Shown: one piece after another, positions 7,296-16,833 of the stretch | Layout of the letters: each line of letters opens with the position of its first letter | How positions within the stretch are numbered: the first letter of the stretch is position 1 | Source of the DNA: Bacillota bacterium | GTDB taxonomy: Bacteria; Bacillota; Clostridia; Acetivibrionales; Acetivibrionaceae | DNA length: 64,000 nt | Assembly (NCBI GenBank): GCA_023398495.1 | Contig: JAEWSG010000024.1 | Location: 93,676 to 157,675 of the forward strand | Direction: 5' to 3' | Translations under genes and position numbers: made by a program | Notes under the pieces: generated by a model | What the model saw: the letters and a program-made list of their open reading frames with translations, nothing else | Told to the model about the DNA's origin: nothing | Databases searched by the model: none

Positions 7296-7734
7296 TTTAA
7301 CACATCCTTTTCTCTTTATATATATTGAACGCGATAAAGATTTTACATCGCACTTCAATTTCCTTAATGCAATATCACGAAAATCAAATTTTCCAATGTA
7401 TAATCATTTTCGTGATTTATATAAAGTGTATTTTTTGCAGTTTAAAGATTAATATACAATAAAAATTATACAAGACTTTTTGCATTATAGTATGGACTGT
7501 ATATATTCCGCAAAGGCTATAAAGGGACACAAAAATAAGCCTTAAATGTAGGCCTTGATATTTCAATAGTCACCTAATATAAAATATTGTTGGGAAATAT
7601 GTATAATTATTACATAAAAACAATAGATTTATAGGAAGCTGCAATTAATGAGGTAATGAAGAGTATATTTTTCTTCGCATTTATTAAATGCACCCTAATG
7701 AAGAAGGATTCTATATGACAAGAGAGGTAAATAA
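7296..7734. other. 439-bp divergent intergenic region
   Basis: It separates the ferritin-like gene (minus) from the hydrogenase gene (plus). The left part carries copy A of the repeated leader element (7323-7430). The right part is AT-rich, without an open frame of note; GAGAGG at about 7722-7727 is the ribosome site of the hydrogenase gene. No hydrogenase small subunit is present here. Confidence 0.6.
7323..7430 (-). repeat. Leader element copy A (two-stem repeated RNA-like element)
   Basis: Read on the minus strand it starts TATAAATCACGAAAAT. It forms an 11-bp stem P1 (ATCACGAAAAT with ATTTTCGTGAT; 21-nt loop), then AAGGAAATTGAAG and a hairpin P2 (TTGAAGTGCGAT with ATCGCGTTCAA; loop GTAAAATCTTT). 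It ends about 30 nt before the ferritin-like start. Copy B at 10729-10930 matches it almost base for base outside the P1 loop. Confidence 0.75.
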
Positions 7735-9147
7735 ATGAAACAAAGGATTGTTTTAAACCCGGTTACAAGAATAAGCGGTTTCATGGAGATTGATGCAACA
7801 ATTGAAAATAATACAGTAATAGATGCCAAAACAAAGGGATTATTATTCAGGGGATTTGAGAAGATGTTGCATGGGCGGAATCCATTTGATGCGGTATATT
7901 TTACTCAGCGTATATGTGGAATATGCTCAACAGCACATTCAGTGGCATCCTCTCTTGCACTTGAAGATGCAATGGGGGTTATCCCAGACGAACAGGGAAA
8001 GTATTTTCGTGACATTCTTCATGGCTGTGAGTTTCTGCAAAATCATATAAGGCATTTTTATCAATATACTTTGCCGGACTTTGTTAAGCTGCCTGATGAG
8101 TATCCTTTGTATGTGCCTGATCATGATGATTACAGACTGCCGAAGGAGAAGAACGAGGAATTGTCGGCACATTATTTTGAGTCACTTGATATCAGCCGAA
8201 GCACTCATGAAATGTTGGCAGTTCTAGGAGGTAAAGCACCTCATAATCATGGGATTTTTATTGGAGGAATTGTTGGTCAGATCACCATAGATACAATTTT
8301 AAAAATGAAATCTATTCTACATAAAGTAAGGCAATTTATTGCTGAAAAAATGGTATCTGACGTGTATACCATTGCCCAGTATTATAGTGACTATTACAGT
8401 ATTGGAGAGGGCTACGGAAATCTTTTGAGCTACGGCTGTTTCAACGGATATAAGGAATTTGGAACTCTGTATGTAAACCCAAGGGTTTATGTTCAGGGCA
8501 AAGAAAATGTATTCAATCCTGGAAAAATAAAAGAAGAAATTGATTATTCCTGGTACGTGTATAAAAACAATTCGTATAAACCTTTAGAAACAGTTCCAGA
8601 AGAGGATATGAACAAGAGTAATGCATACTCATGGGTAAAAGCACCAAGATACAATGGATTAACCTGTGAAGTTGGTCCGTTGGCAAGACAGTGGCTTTGT
8701 GGTGATTATAGAAATGGAATATCCACAATGGATAGAATTATTGCAAGAGTTCTGGAAGCTAGGAAAATAACTGAAATCATAGCGGTTCTAATGGAAAACT
8801 TGACTCCGGGAGCATGTCTTCAAAAAACATACACCATCCCTGAATCTTCGGAGGGTACAGGCCTTGTTGATACAACGAGAGGAGCCCTTGGACATTGGCT
8901 TAAAATAAATAATAGAACCCTTTCATTTTATCAGATCATTACTCCTTCGGCATGGAATCTTTCTACCAGGGGGAATAATAATTTGAGGGGAGCTGCGGAA
9001 CAAGCACTGATAGGTACAAACATACAAAACGTTGAGAATCCTATTGAGTTAGGAAGAATTATTCGTTCTTTCGATCCATGTGTTTCTTGTGCGACCCATT
9101 TATATTCCCAGGGAGAGTATATTAAAACTATACAGGTGGTGCCATGA
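7735..9147 (+). CDS. [NiFe] hydrogenase large subunit
   Basis: A 470-residue catalytic subunit. The N-terminal L1 motif RICGICS gives nickel ligands Cys61 and Cys64. The C-terminal L2 motif DPCVSCATH gives Cys449 and Cys452, with His455 as the processing site. Fifteen residues follow the histidine and would be cut off by the protease encoded next, with which the gene overlaps by 4 bp. All metal ligands are intact, so the protein looks functional. Unusually, no small subunit with iron-sulfur clusters is adjacent. Without it the enzyme cannot pass on electrons, so a partner must be encoded elsewhere or the subunit has another role. Confidence 0.95.
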   Translation: MKQRIVLNPVTRISGFMEIDATIENNTVIDAKTKGLLFRGFEKMLHGRNPFDAVYFTQRICGICSTAHSVASSLALEDAMGVIPDEQGKYFRDILHGCEFLQNHIRHFYQYTLPDFVKLPDEYPLYVPDHDDYRLPKEKNEELSAHYFESLDISRSTHEMLAVLGGKAPHNHGIFIGGIVGQITIDTILKMKSILHKVRQFIAEKMVSDVYTIAQYYSDYYSIGEGYGNLLSYGCFNGYKEFGTLYVNPRVYVQGKENVFNPGKIKEEIDYSWYVYKNNSYKPLETVPEEDMNKSNAYSWVKAPRYNGLTCEVGPLARQWLCGDYRNGISTMDRIIARVLEARKITEIIAVLMENLTPGACLQKTYTIPESSEGTGLVDTTRGALGHWLKINNRTLSFYQIITPSAWNLSTRGNNNLRGAAEQALIGTNIQNVENPIELGRIIRSFDPCVSCATHLYSQGEYIKTIQVVP

Positions 9148-9605
9148 GAGAATTAATCATACTTGGAATCGGTAATCGCCTGATGATGGATGATGGGATT
9201 GGCGTTCATATTGTAGAAGAGCTAAGAAAAAGGGATACAAACTCTGGTATACGTTATGTGGTTGGTGAGACTGACATTTATTATTGTCTTGAACAAATTG
9301 TAGATGATTCATATGTAATTATTGTTGATGCTGCATATCTTGGAGAGAAGCCTGGAACGCTGAGTATTATTCCATTGCAGCAAGTATCAGAAAGTCCTGT
9401 AAAACAGATTTCTATTCATGACTCACACCTCCTCAATGAAATAAGGCTTAGCAGTAAAATTATTGATGGTGTTTTCATAGGCGTAGAACCTTATGAGATT
9501 GATTACAGTTTAAATTTGTCCGTAGCACTTCAAAGTCAGTTCAGTGAGATTGCAGATCTTGTCGGGAGAATAATTCAACATATTTTCTGCGATTACCCGC
9601 TTTAA
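9144..9605 (+). CDS. Hydrogenase maturation endopeptidase (HyaD/HybD/HycI family)
   Basis: A 153-residue protease beginning ELIILGIGNRLMMDDGIGVH, the family GIGN..M.DDG.G pattern, in which the first Asp of DDG probes nickel. A second ligand lies in IIVDAAYLG, and the SIHDSHLL histidine is the third. It cuts the C-terminal tail of the large subunit after nickel insertion. ATG 9144 overlaps the end of the large-subunit gene (ATGA type), so the pair is translationally coupled. Confidence 0.92.
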   Translation: MRELIILGIGNRLMMDDGIGVHIVEELRKRDTNSGIRYVVGETDIYYCLEQIVDDSYVIIVDAAYLGEKPGTLSIIPLQQVSESPVKQISIHDSHLLNEIRLSSKIIDGVFIGVEPYEIDYSLNLSVALQSQFSEIADLVGRIIQHIFCDYPL

Positions 9606-9676
9606 TTAAAAGAATATTTAAAGATGTTATAGAAAATACATGGGCTGCGTATTAAGGTACGACTAAAATATAATTT

Positions 9677-9759
9677 CCTATTCTTAATAACGAAAAAACT
9701 TGATTTGATGATGTTTTCAAATATGAGAATATGAGAATAGGATATTGTTTTTTCGTTAT
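9677..9759. repeat. Interleaved inverted repeats upstream of the radical SAM gene
   Basis: Two pairs of arms interlock: CCTATTCT (9677-9684) with AGAATAGG (9734-9741), and ATAACGAAAAAAC (9687-9699) with GTTTTTTCGTTAT (9747-9759). The order A-B-A'-B' cannot nest; it allows a pseudoknot or two alternative folds. The right half recurs, with three changes in 28 bases, at 28975-29002, which suggests a dispersed element. Confidence 0.5.
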
Positions 9760-9833
9760 CCCTAAGTATGTTATAATAAAAGAACTATCAGCTCTGTTTT
9801 TTGTGAGGACTTTTTAAGAGGAGAATCTTACTA

Positions 9834-10715
9834 ATGAAAAGATTTAAGAAGTGTTATATCGAAATTACAAATATATGTAACCTTAAATGTAGTTTTTGCC
9901 CTTCTACCAAGCGAAAACCCGAATTTATGAGTATAGAAACATTCAATAAGATATTGGATCAAATAAAAACATATACAGAATATATTTATATGCATGTGAA
10001 GGGTGAACCCTTACTTCATCCGGAGATAGATAAGTTTTTAGATCTAAGCTATAAAAAAGGTTTTAAAGTTAATATAACTACTAATGGAACTCTTATAAGT
10101 AGGGTCAAGGATAAGATAATGTTGAAACCTGCTCTCAGGCAGATAAACTTCTCACTGCACAGTTTTTATGGAAACGAAGGGTATGATAAGGAAGAATACA
10201 TGAAGCAAATTCTTTCATTTGTAAGAGAAGCAAGAGACAGGTCTGATGTTATAATATCATTAAGATTGTGGAATTTAGAACATGAAAATGCTATTGATTC
10301 TGAGCAGAAAAGAAACCACGAGTTACTGGAATTAATCGAAAAAGAGTTTAGTCTGGACTGCCAGTTAGAAATAGCAGATATTAGTGCAAGAGGCATGAGA
10401 ATCGCAGATAAAGTATACTTAAATCAGGATTATGCTTTCAAGTGGCCGGATTTGGATGAGAAAGAAGATGATGGAGCGGGTTTTTGCTTAGGACTAAGAG
10501 ACCAAGTGGCTATATTAGTTGATGGAACTGTAGTGCCATGCTGCCTTGATGGGGAGGGAATTATTAATCTGGGAAATGTTAATAACAGTGATTTTTTGGA
10601 TATAATTGAAGGTGAAAGAACAAAAAACATTTACAATGGTTTTTCGAAGAGGTATGCCGTTGAGGAACTATGCAGGAAGTGTGGATACAGGAAAAGGTTT
10701 GACAATTTAAGTTAA
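9834..10715 (+). CDS. Radical SAM/SPASM domain protein
   Basis: A 293-residue protein. The N-terminal CNLKCSFC (CxxxCxxC, here CNLKC..C) binds the [4Fe-4S] cluster that cleaves S-adenosylmethionine. HVKGEPLLHPE is the usual glycine-rich 'GGEP' stretch. The C-terminal part, from CLGLRDQVAILVDGTVVPCC to ELCRKCGYRKRF, is a SPASM-type region with further cysteines for auxiliary clusters. Family members modify peptides, enzymes or sugars. No peptide precursor or partner gene is recognised next to it, so the substrate is unknown. The gene stands alone between an interleaved repeat and the RNase J leader. Confidence 0.85.
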   Translation: MKRFKKCYIEITNICNLKCSFCPSTKRKPEFMSIETFNKILDQIKTYTEYIYMHVKGEPLLHPEIDKFLDLSYKKGFKVNITTNGTLISRVKDKIMLKPALRQINFSLHSFYGNEGYDKEEYMKQILSFVREARDRSDVIISLRLWNLEHENAIDSEQKRNHELLELIEKEFSLDCQLEIADISARGMRIADKVYLNQDYAFKWPDLDEKEDDGAGFCLGLRDQVAILVDGTVVPCCLDGEGIINLGNVNNSDFLDIIEGERTKNIYNGFSKRYAVEELCRKCGYRKRFDNLS

Positions 10716-10728
10716 GTCAATTATGTTA

Positions 10729-10930
10729 TATAAATCACGAAAATAATTATACATATAGATAACGTACACTAAAGCTAAATTTATATAGCACCCAAACGTT
10801 ATCTAATTTAGATGAAAAACATCCTTTAATTTTAACTTTAGAGTTTTTCATCTATAGAGAATTTGATTTTCGTGATATTGTATTAAGGAAATTGAAGTGC
10901 GATGTAAAATCTTTATCGCATTCAATATAG
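10729..10930 (+). repeat. Leader element copy B, expanded, upstream of RNase J
   Basis: It has the same P1 stem (10734-10744 with 10866-10876) and P2 hairpin (about 10891-10925) as copy A. The P1 loop here is 121 nt instead of 21 and holds two more hairpins: AGATAACGT (10757-10765) with ACGTTATCT (10796-10804), and GATGAAAAAC (10811-10820) with GTTTTTCATC (10843-10852). It ends about 30 nt before the RNase J start codon. Confidence 0.75.
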
Positions 10931-10960
10931 TTTTAAAATATAATTTAATGGAGGTCTGTT

Positions 10961-12619
10961 GTGGCAAAAAGTAAGAAAAAACTAAGAGTAATTCCCCTTG
11001 GAGGGCTAGGAGAGATAGGAAAGAATATCACTGTATTTGAATATGGTGACGATATTTTTGTAGTTGATTGCGGGATGGCATTTCCTGATGATGAAATGCT
11101 GGGGATAGATCTGGTGCTGCCCGATATAACATACCTTTTCAAAAATAGGGAACGGGTAAGAGGAATTGTTATCACTCATGGACATGAGGATCATATCGGT
11201 GGTTTACCTTATATGCTCAAGGAAATCAATGTGCCTGTTTATGGCAGCAGGCTTGCACTAGGGTTACTGGAATATAAATTAGAAGAGCATAGGATTCTTT
11301 CCGAATGCAAGCTTAATTCTGTAGTCCCAGGTCAGACAATAGAACTAGGTGCTTTTAAAATTGAGTTTATCAGAACCACTCACAGCATAGTAGATGCTAT
11401 GGGATTGGCTATTCATTCGCCGGTTGGAACAGTTGTACATACATCGGATTTTAAGATTGACTATACACCTATTTCTGGTGAACCGATTGATCTTCCACGT
11501 TTTGCCGAACTTGGTCAAAAGGGAGTATTGCTTCTTATGTGCGATAGTACCAATGTGGAGCGACCGGGTTATACAATGTCGGAAAGAACTGTAGGAGAAA
11601 CCTTTAATGACATATTCCGCAATGCAGACAGCAGAATAATTATAGCTACTTTTGCTTCAAATGTACATAGGATTCAACAGATAGTAAATGCAGCAGTCAA
11701 GTACAATCGTAAAGTTGCTTTATGTGGCAGAAGCATGGTAAATGTCTGCAATAAGGCACTGGAACTAGGTTATTTGGAGATACCCGAAGGTACTCTGATA
11801 GATATTGAATACGCAAAAAACTATAACAGAGAAGAGCTTGTGATTATTTCTACAGGAAGTCAGGGAGAACCTATGTCCGCATTGTCAAGAATAGCGGCAG
11901 GAGAACACAGACAAGTTGAGATTCTCCCTGGTGACTTAGTTGTAATTTCTGCAACCCCTATTCCCGGGAATGAAAAATCTGTATCAGGTGTAGTAAACGA
12001 ACTGTTTAAGAAAGGTGCAGAAGTAATTTATGAATCACTTGCAGATATACATGTTTCAGGACACGCATGTAAGGAAGAACTCAAACTGATCCAGCGTCTG
12101 GTGAAGCCTAAGTATTTTCTGCCTGTTCATGGCGAGTACAGGCATTTAAAAAAGCATGCCGATCTTGCCCAGTCTTTAGGTATGGAGAAAGAAAGAACCA
12201 TAGTCATGGAAATAGGACAAGTTCTTGAAATAGATAGCCATGTTGCAAAGCTTAAGGGAAATGTACCTTCAGGTAAGGTGCTTGTTGATGGACTTGGAAT
12301 TGGAGATGTCGGCAACATTGTATTAAGAGACAGAAAGCATTTGTCGGAAGATGGTATGATTATTGCTGTTGTTACTATCCAGAGGGAAACAGGAAACATC
12401 ATAAACGGTCCCGATGTACTGACAAGAGGATTTGTTTATGGCAGGGAATCAGAAGAATTTATGGATGATGTTAAGCAGGTGTGCATGGAAGCTATTCAAA
12501 AAGGTGGTTCCAGAAATTTAACTTCCAAAAAGAATAAAATTAAGGAAACAATGAGAAATTACATATATCAAAGGACCAAACGTACACCGATGATTATACC
12601 GATAATTATGGAGATCTAA
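10961..12619 (+). CDS. rnj: Ribonuclease J
   Basis: A 552-residue metallo-beta-lactamase/beta-CASP ribonuclease of normal length. The zinc ligands are in ITHGHEDHIGGLPY (His73, His75, Asp77, His78). DSTNVERPG, GRSM and the C-terminal LPVHGEYRHL histidine are the further beta-lactamase and beta-CASP motifs. RNase J degrades and matures mRNA and 16S rRNA as endo- and 5'-exonuclease and is the central RNA decay enzyme of Firmicutes. The GTG start has GGAGGT at 10950-10955. Its long structured leader is shared with the ferritin-like gene and partly with dbpA. Confidence 0.95.
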   Translation: MAKSKKKLRVIPLGGLGEIGKNITVFEYGDDIFVVDCGMAFPDDEMLGIDLVLPDITYLFKNRERVRGIVITHGHEDHIGGLPYMLKEINVPVYGSRLALGLLEYKLEEHRILSECKLNSVVPGQTIELGAFKIEFIRTTHSIVDAMGLAIHSPVGTVVHTSDFKIDYTPISGEPIDLPRFAELGQKGVLLLMCDSTNVERPGYTMSERTVGETFNDIFRNADSRIIIATFASNVHRIQQIVNAAVKYNRKVALCGRSMVNVCNKALELGYLEIPEGTLIDIEYAKNYNREELVIISTGSQGEPMSALSRIAAGEHRQVEILPGDLVVISATPIPGNEKSVSGVVNELFKKGAEVIYESLADIHVSGHACKEELKLIQRLVKPKYFLPVHGEYRHLKKHADLAQSLGMEKERTIVMEIGQVLEIDSHVAKLKGNVPSGKVLVDGLGIGDVGNIVLRDRKHLSEDGMIIAVVTIQRETGNIINGPDVLTRGFVYGRESEEFMDDVKQVCMEAIQKGGSRNLTSKKNKIKETMRNYIYQRTKRTPMIIPIIMEI

Positions 12620-12637
12620 ATGAGACTTTGGTGCGAT

Positions 12638-15600
12638 TTATTCAATAGATTTAAGGGATTCAACCATATTTATATTCTTTAGTTTGCCATACATTGACAG
12701 GTTGACTAATACTGAAAATATCATTGTAAGTAGTATGGATAATAAGAAACTTAATAAATGAATGCTCTGACCAAACATCATGGTATCGATTTCCATTGTA
12801 CCAATAACATATTTGTGGAGCAAGGCCCCGAGCATTATTCCCAGCAAAGTTCCCATGATACTGAGCAGTATATTCTCTCTGTATACATAGGAGGATACCT
12901 CTCCATCCCGGAAGCCTAAAACCTTGATAGTGGCGATTTCTCTTAACCTTTCAGTGATGTTTATATTTGTGAGGTTATACAGCACTACAAAGGCCAGGGC
13001 TCCGGCAGATAATATAAGTATCATAACAACATAGTCGAGGCTTTCCATGGTGTCTTTGACTTCTTCTGCTATTCTTCTTGTTAATACCACAGCAAGTACA
13101 CCTTTATTGTTCATCAGTGTTTCCTTGAATTCACGTTCCTCAATGGTTTCAGGATTTCTTAAATTGAACATTCCGGCGTTGTACTTAGGATCACCAAAAG
13201 TAACTTTGTTAAAGTAATCCGGTGAAAGGAAAATGTAGTGAGACAAATAATTCTCAGCTATGGCACTTACCATAATCTCATAGGTTATATTGTCGTTGTC
13301 TCTGAATTTTAAAGTATCTCCAACACCAAGCCGCAGAAGATTTGATAACTTCTCGGAAATAACGGCACCATCTTGCGGAAGGTCGATTTTATTTTTAGTT
13401 TCCCTGTCATGAAGATTGACGAAATTGGCAAACTGCTCGGTATTTTCAGGTACCATGATATTTGTTTCGTAGCTTCTGTTTGAGTTTCCGGCAAATACAT
13501 CACCATTTTCACTGAATACAAGGATATAAGATTCAATTGAAGAATCTTCACTTAGAATGCTTCCAAAATCTCTTTCTGAAATTTCTTTATCGGTATCCAC
13601 AAGCACTTGCCCATCATAAACAAAGATGTCATCAAACTGCTTATCCATAATATCGTTTATAGAGTTCTTAAGCCCAAATCCTGTAACAAGGAGTGCAGTA
13701 CAGCCTGAGATCCCAATGACGGTCATTAGGAATCTCTGTTTGTATCTGAATATATTGCGGGCGGTTATCTTATGGGTAAAGGACAATCTTTTCCAGAAAA
13801 AAGCGATTCTTTCAAGGAGGATCCTTTTGCCGGGTTTTGGAGCTTTTGGTTGTATTAGTACTGCCGGAGTTGTACGGAGTTCTTGCAGTGTGGCAAGCAA
13901 TGACGCAGATACAGTAGTAATTACTGCCAGAAGTATTGAAATAACAGCGTAATTCAAGTGATAAGGAGTTATTCGTACAGGTATTTTGTACATAATACCA
14001 TAGGCGTTCATTATAGCATTAGGAAACAGCCAAAAACCTATGCTAAGGCCGAGCAACGACCCGAGCACGCTCGATAGCAGTGCATAAATCAAGTACTTTG
14101 AAGCTATGGTGAAGGTGCTGTAGCCCAAAGCTTTGAGTGTGCCTATTTCCATTCTGTCATCTTCCACCATCCTTGTCATGGTGGTTAAACATACTAATGC
14201 AGCCACCAAAAAGAAAAACAGGGGAAATACTTTAGCAACCGCTCCAATCCTTCGGGCATCATCACCATAACCTGCATAACCAGGGTTTCCGTCTCTTTCA
14301 AAAACAAACCAACCGGATGGAATTTCAAGTATCTGCTTTTCACTATCTTTAATTTTTTCTTCTGCATCCTGTATTTCCTTTAAAGCTTTAGTTCTATTCC
14401 CAATATAGGTTTTACGTCCTTCCAATAAATCAACTTCAGCTTTTGCAAGCTTGAGGCGACCCTCTTCTAAAGACTTATCTAAATCCTGCTTAGCCTTGTT
14501 TAATACATTTTCACCATCTGAAATTTTTGCTGCATTTTTATCAATTTCTGCTTTTGCTTTGTCAAGCTCCAGTTTACCAGTATCTAAAGTGGCTTTTGCT
14601 ATGATTAATTCTTTTTGTCCTGCTTCATACTCTGCCAAGCCAGTTTTATATTCATTTAAAGCTGTAGCTCCTTGAGTGTATCTCGAAAAACCCTCCTGAT
14701 ACTCCTTTATTCCTGAAGTATGCTTGGATTCCATACCGGTTATTATGCTTTGTAAAGTCATACCTAGAGTAAGAACAAAATTTTCGTCACCCAATTTTGC
14801 AGAGTTTACAATTATCTCAGATGCCTCAGGTGAATATGTTTTGACTTTATCTATCAGCTGATTATATTCCTCAATATTACGAGGTGGGTTGGCATCAAGA
14901 TCTGTTTGTATTTCTTTAAGCCCATGAATGGACTTTGAAAGTAAATTCAATTGTGTATTTGCCAGGTCCAATTTTTCTTTGCTGGCTGACAATTCAGCTT
15001 CTAAGGGTTTGAGTAGTTGTCCAGCACTATCAAGTTTAGCTTTTGCAGTAACCAGCTCTTTTTCGGCTTTTATATAGTCGTTATATCCTGCCAGCCACTT
15101 TTGGTAATTTTTTTCATACAATTTTTTACCGTTTTCCAACTCTTTTTTGCCGTTTTCAAGTTCTGTTTCTTTGTCTTTGAGTTCTTTTGTGTATTTTATA
15201 TCATTCTTATTTAGCTCGTCTTTTCCTTTTAAAATTTCGTTTTCGGCTTCCGCCAGTTTTTTTTCAGCGTCTGCTAATTCCGCCTCGGCTTTGGATTTGT
15301 TTTCCTCAAGTTCTTTTTTTCCGTCTTCGAGTTTTCTCTTAAGTTCTTGGGTTTCTATTGCCACAGCATTTGTACCCAGTTTCTCAAGCACAGATTTAAT
15401 AGGTGATATATGTGCTTGATATTCGTTTGAATACGCTTTAAAATCATTGGATTGTGTTGTTCTTATAAAAATATCTGTGACTTTTTCAATTTTAAAGTCT
15501 TTTTCGTGAATGTATGCAAAGAAATCTATGGAACCATTGCCGATATTGGTTTGTCCTCTCTCAAAGTTAATGTATAACGGAGAGTCAATTATTCCAACAA

Positions 15601-16138
15601 CAGTAAAGGTTTCAGTTCTGATAAAATCATCTGTCTGTTGATTTTCAGGTACTGAGAGGACAACCTTACTACCTAGCTTAATATCTTTAGGAACGTTAAC
15701 ACCGTATTCTACAACTATTTCACCCGATTTCTCCGGCATTCGGCCTTCTTTAATCACAGGAATATTCAGTCCGCTGCCATCTTTATAGTATTTATGATCA
15801 TAACTAAACAGCTTGACAATGGATGTAATTCCCTCCTGAGAAGTTAGAAATAGGTCTTTTGAGTAGCCTTTCTGTACGTTGTATATTCCTTCGGTTTTCA
15901 TTACATTGGTGATGTCCCCTTCCTCAAATCCAAGGGAGGATACAATTCTAAAGTCAGACAAATTATTATTCTTATAGTATTTGTCTGCCGACAATATCAT
16001 ATCCGGTTCAGTGGCATTTATGCCAGCAAAAAAACCTACTCCAACGGCTATAATTGCAAGGACCGATAAAAACCTTGGCATACTTTTTAGTATCATTCTA
16101 AGGAGACTTTTGTAGAAGGATTTTTTCTTCATCACCAT
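12638..16138 (-). CDS. Large FtsX/MacB-type ABC permease with extracellular coiled coil
   Basis: A 1166-residue permease. One transmembrane helix lies near residues 20-40. A large extracytoplasmic part follows, with a long Lys/Glu/Ala-rich coiled coil at about 265-620 (for example KAEAELADAEKKLAEAENE). Then come two FtsX domains, at about 630-760 (FPLFFFLVAALVCLTTMTRM) and 1035-1160, each with three helices. Such proteins couple ATP hydrolysis to work outside the membrane, such as lipoprotein or peptide export or cell wall hydrolase control. Its start overlaps the end of the ATPase gene (ATGGTGATG), so both form one unit. The substrate is unknown. Confidence 0.85.
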   Translation of the reverse strand: MVMKKKSFYKSLLRMILKSMPRFLSVLAIIAVGVGFFAGINATEPDMILSADKYYKNNNLSDFRIVSSLGFEEGDITNVMKTEGIYNVQKGYSKDLFLTSQEGITSIVKLFSYDHKYYKDGSGLNIPVIKEGRMPEKSGEIVVEYGVNVPKDIKLGSKVVLSVPENQQTDDFIRTETFTVVGIIDSPLYINFERGQTNIGNGSIDFFAYIHEKDFKIEKVTDIFIRTTQSNDFKAYSNEYQAHISPIKSVLEKLGTNAVAIETQELKRKLEDGKKELEENKSKAEAELADAEKKLAEAENEILKGKDELNKNDIKYTKELKDKETELENGKKELENGKKLYEKNYQKWLAGYNDYIKAEKELVTAKAKLDSAGQLLKPLEAELSASKEKLDLANTQLNLLSKSIHGLKEIQTDLDANPPRNIEEYNQLIDKVKTYSPEASEIIVNSAKLGDENFVLTLGMTLQSIITGMESKHTSGIKEYQEGFSRYTQGATALNEYKTGLAEYEAGQKELIIAKATLDTGKLELDKAKAEIDKNAAKISDGENVLNKAKQDLDKSLEEGRLKLAKAEVDLLEGRKTYIGNRTKALKEIQDAEEKIKDSEKQILEIPSGWFVFERDGNPGYAGYGDDARRIGAVAKVFPLFFFLVAALVCLTTMTRMVEDDRMEIGTLKALGYSTFTIASKYLIYALLSSVLGSLLGLSIGFWLFPNAIMNAYGIMYKIPVRITPYHLNYAVISILLAVITTVSASLLATLQELRTTPAVLIQPKAPKPGKRILLERIAFFWKRLSFTHKITARNIFRYKQRFLMTVIGISGCTALLVTGFGLKNSINDIMDKQFDDIFVYDGQVLVDTDKEISERDFGSILSEDSSIESYILVFSENGDVFAGNSNRSYETNIMVPENTEQFANFVNLHDRETKNKIDLPQDGAVISEKLSNLLRLGVGDTLKFRDNDNITYEIMVSAIAENYLSHYIFLSPDYFNKVTFGDPKYNAGMFNLRNPETIEEREFKETLMNNKGVLAVVLTRRIAEEVKDTMESLDYVVMILILSAGALAFVVLYNLTNINITERLREIATIKVLGFRDGEVSSYVYRENILLSIMGTLLGIMLGALLHKYVIGTMEIDTMMFGQSIHLLSFLLSILLTMIFSVLVNLSMYGKLKNINMVESLKSIE

Positions 16139-16833
16139 TCAATCCTTTCAACAGGAGTTGGATTTTCATTTTTCTTAATTTGTGATACCTGCCCGTTTTT
16201 CATCTTAATAACCTTATCCGCCATATCTGTCAGTGCAGCATTATGAGTAATAACAACTACTGTCATGCCTGTATTCTTGCAAGTATCCTGCAGCAATTTC
16301 AAAATGGCTTTACCTGTCTGATAATCGAGAGCTCCTGTTGGTTCATCGCACAGAAGAAGCTTTGGGTTTTTTGCCAGTGCTCTTGCAATTGATACCCTTT
16401 GTTGTTCTCCACCTGAGAGCTGTGATGGGAAGTTGTTCATCCTATCTTTTAATCCCACCATTTCCAATACCTGTTTGGCATTCATGGGGTTTTTGCTCAT
16501 CTGTGAGGATAATTCAATGTTTTCTAAGGCTGTAAGGTTTTGGATAAGGTTGTAGAACTGAAATACAAAGCCGATATCATATCTTCTGTATTCGGTTAAA
16601 AGCTTACGGGAATACTTGCTTATATTCTTATTGCCTACGATGACGGTTCCCTGATCTAAGGAATCCATACCTCCCAATATATTCAGTACTGTTGTTTTAC
16701 CTGCACCCGAAGGGCCGACTACCACAGCAAACTCTCCTTTGTCTATTTCGAAGCTTACGCCGTTCAGGGCGTTTATAACAACTTCGCCCATTTTATATAT
16801 TTTGTAAACGTTATCGAGTTTTATGTAGCTCAT
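16132..16833 (-). CDS. ABC transporter ATPase (LolD/MacB type)
   Basis: A 233-residue ATPase: Walker A GPSGAGKT, Q-loop in FVFQFYNLI, signature LSGGEQQR, Walker B LLLCDEPTGALD, and H-loop in VVVITHNAAL. The family serves FtsX-type permeases, and the permease is encoded immediately downstream with a 7-bp overlap. The two-gene unit is transcribed on the minus strand, divergent from dbpA. Confidence 0.92.
   Translation of the reverse strand: MSYIKLDNVYKIYKMGEVVINALNGVSFEIDKGEFAVVVGPSGAGKTTVLNILGGMDSLDQGTVIVGNKNISKYSRKLLTEYRRYDIGFVFQFYNLIQNLTALENIELSSQMSKNPMNAKQVLEMVGLKDRMNNFPSQLSGGEQQRVSIARALAKNPKLLLCDEPTGALDYQTGKAILKLLQDTCKNTGMTVVVITHNAALTDMADKVIKMKNGQVSQIKKNENPTPVERIEW

Noticed and set aside
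7296..7358. N-terminal extension of the ferritin-like protein from ATG 7358
   Set aside because: It translates the repeated leader element; the inner ATG has the proper ribosome site.
7359..7734. A missed hydrogenase small subunit gene
   Set aside because: No frame with the Cys-rich cluster motifs exists on either strand here or downstream of the protease.
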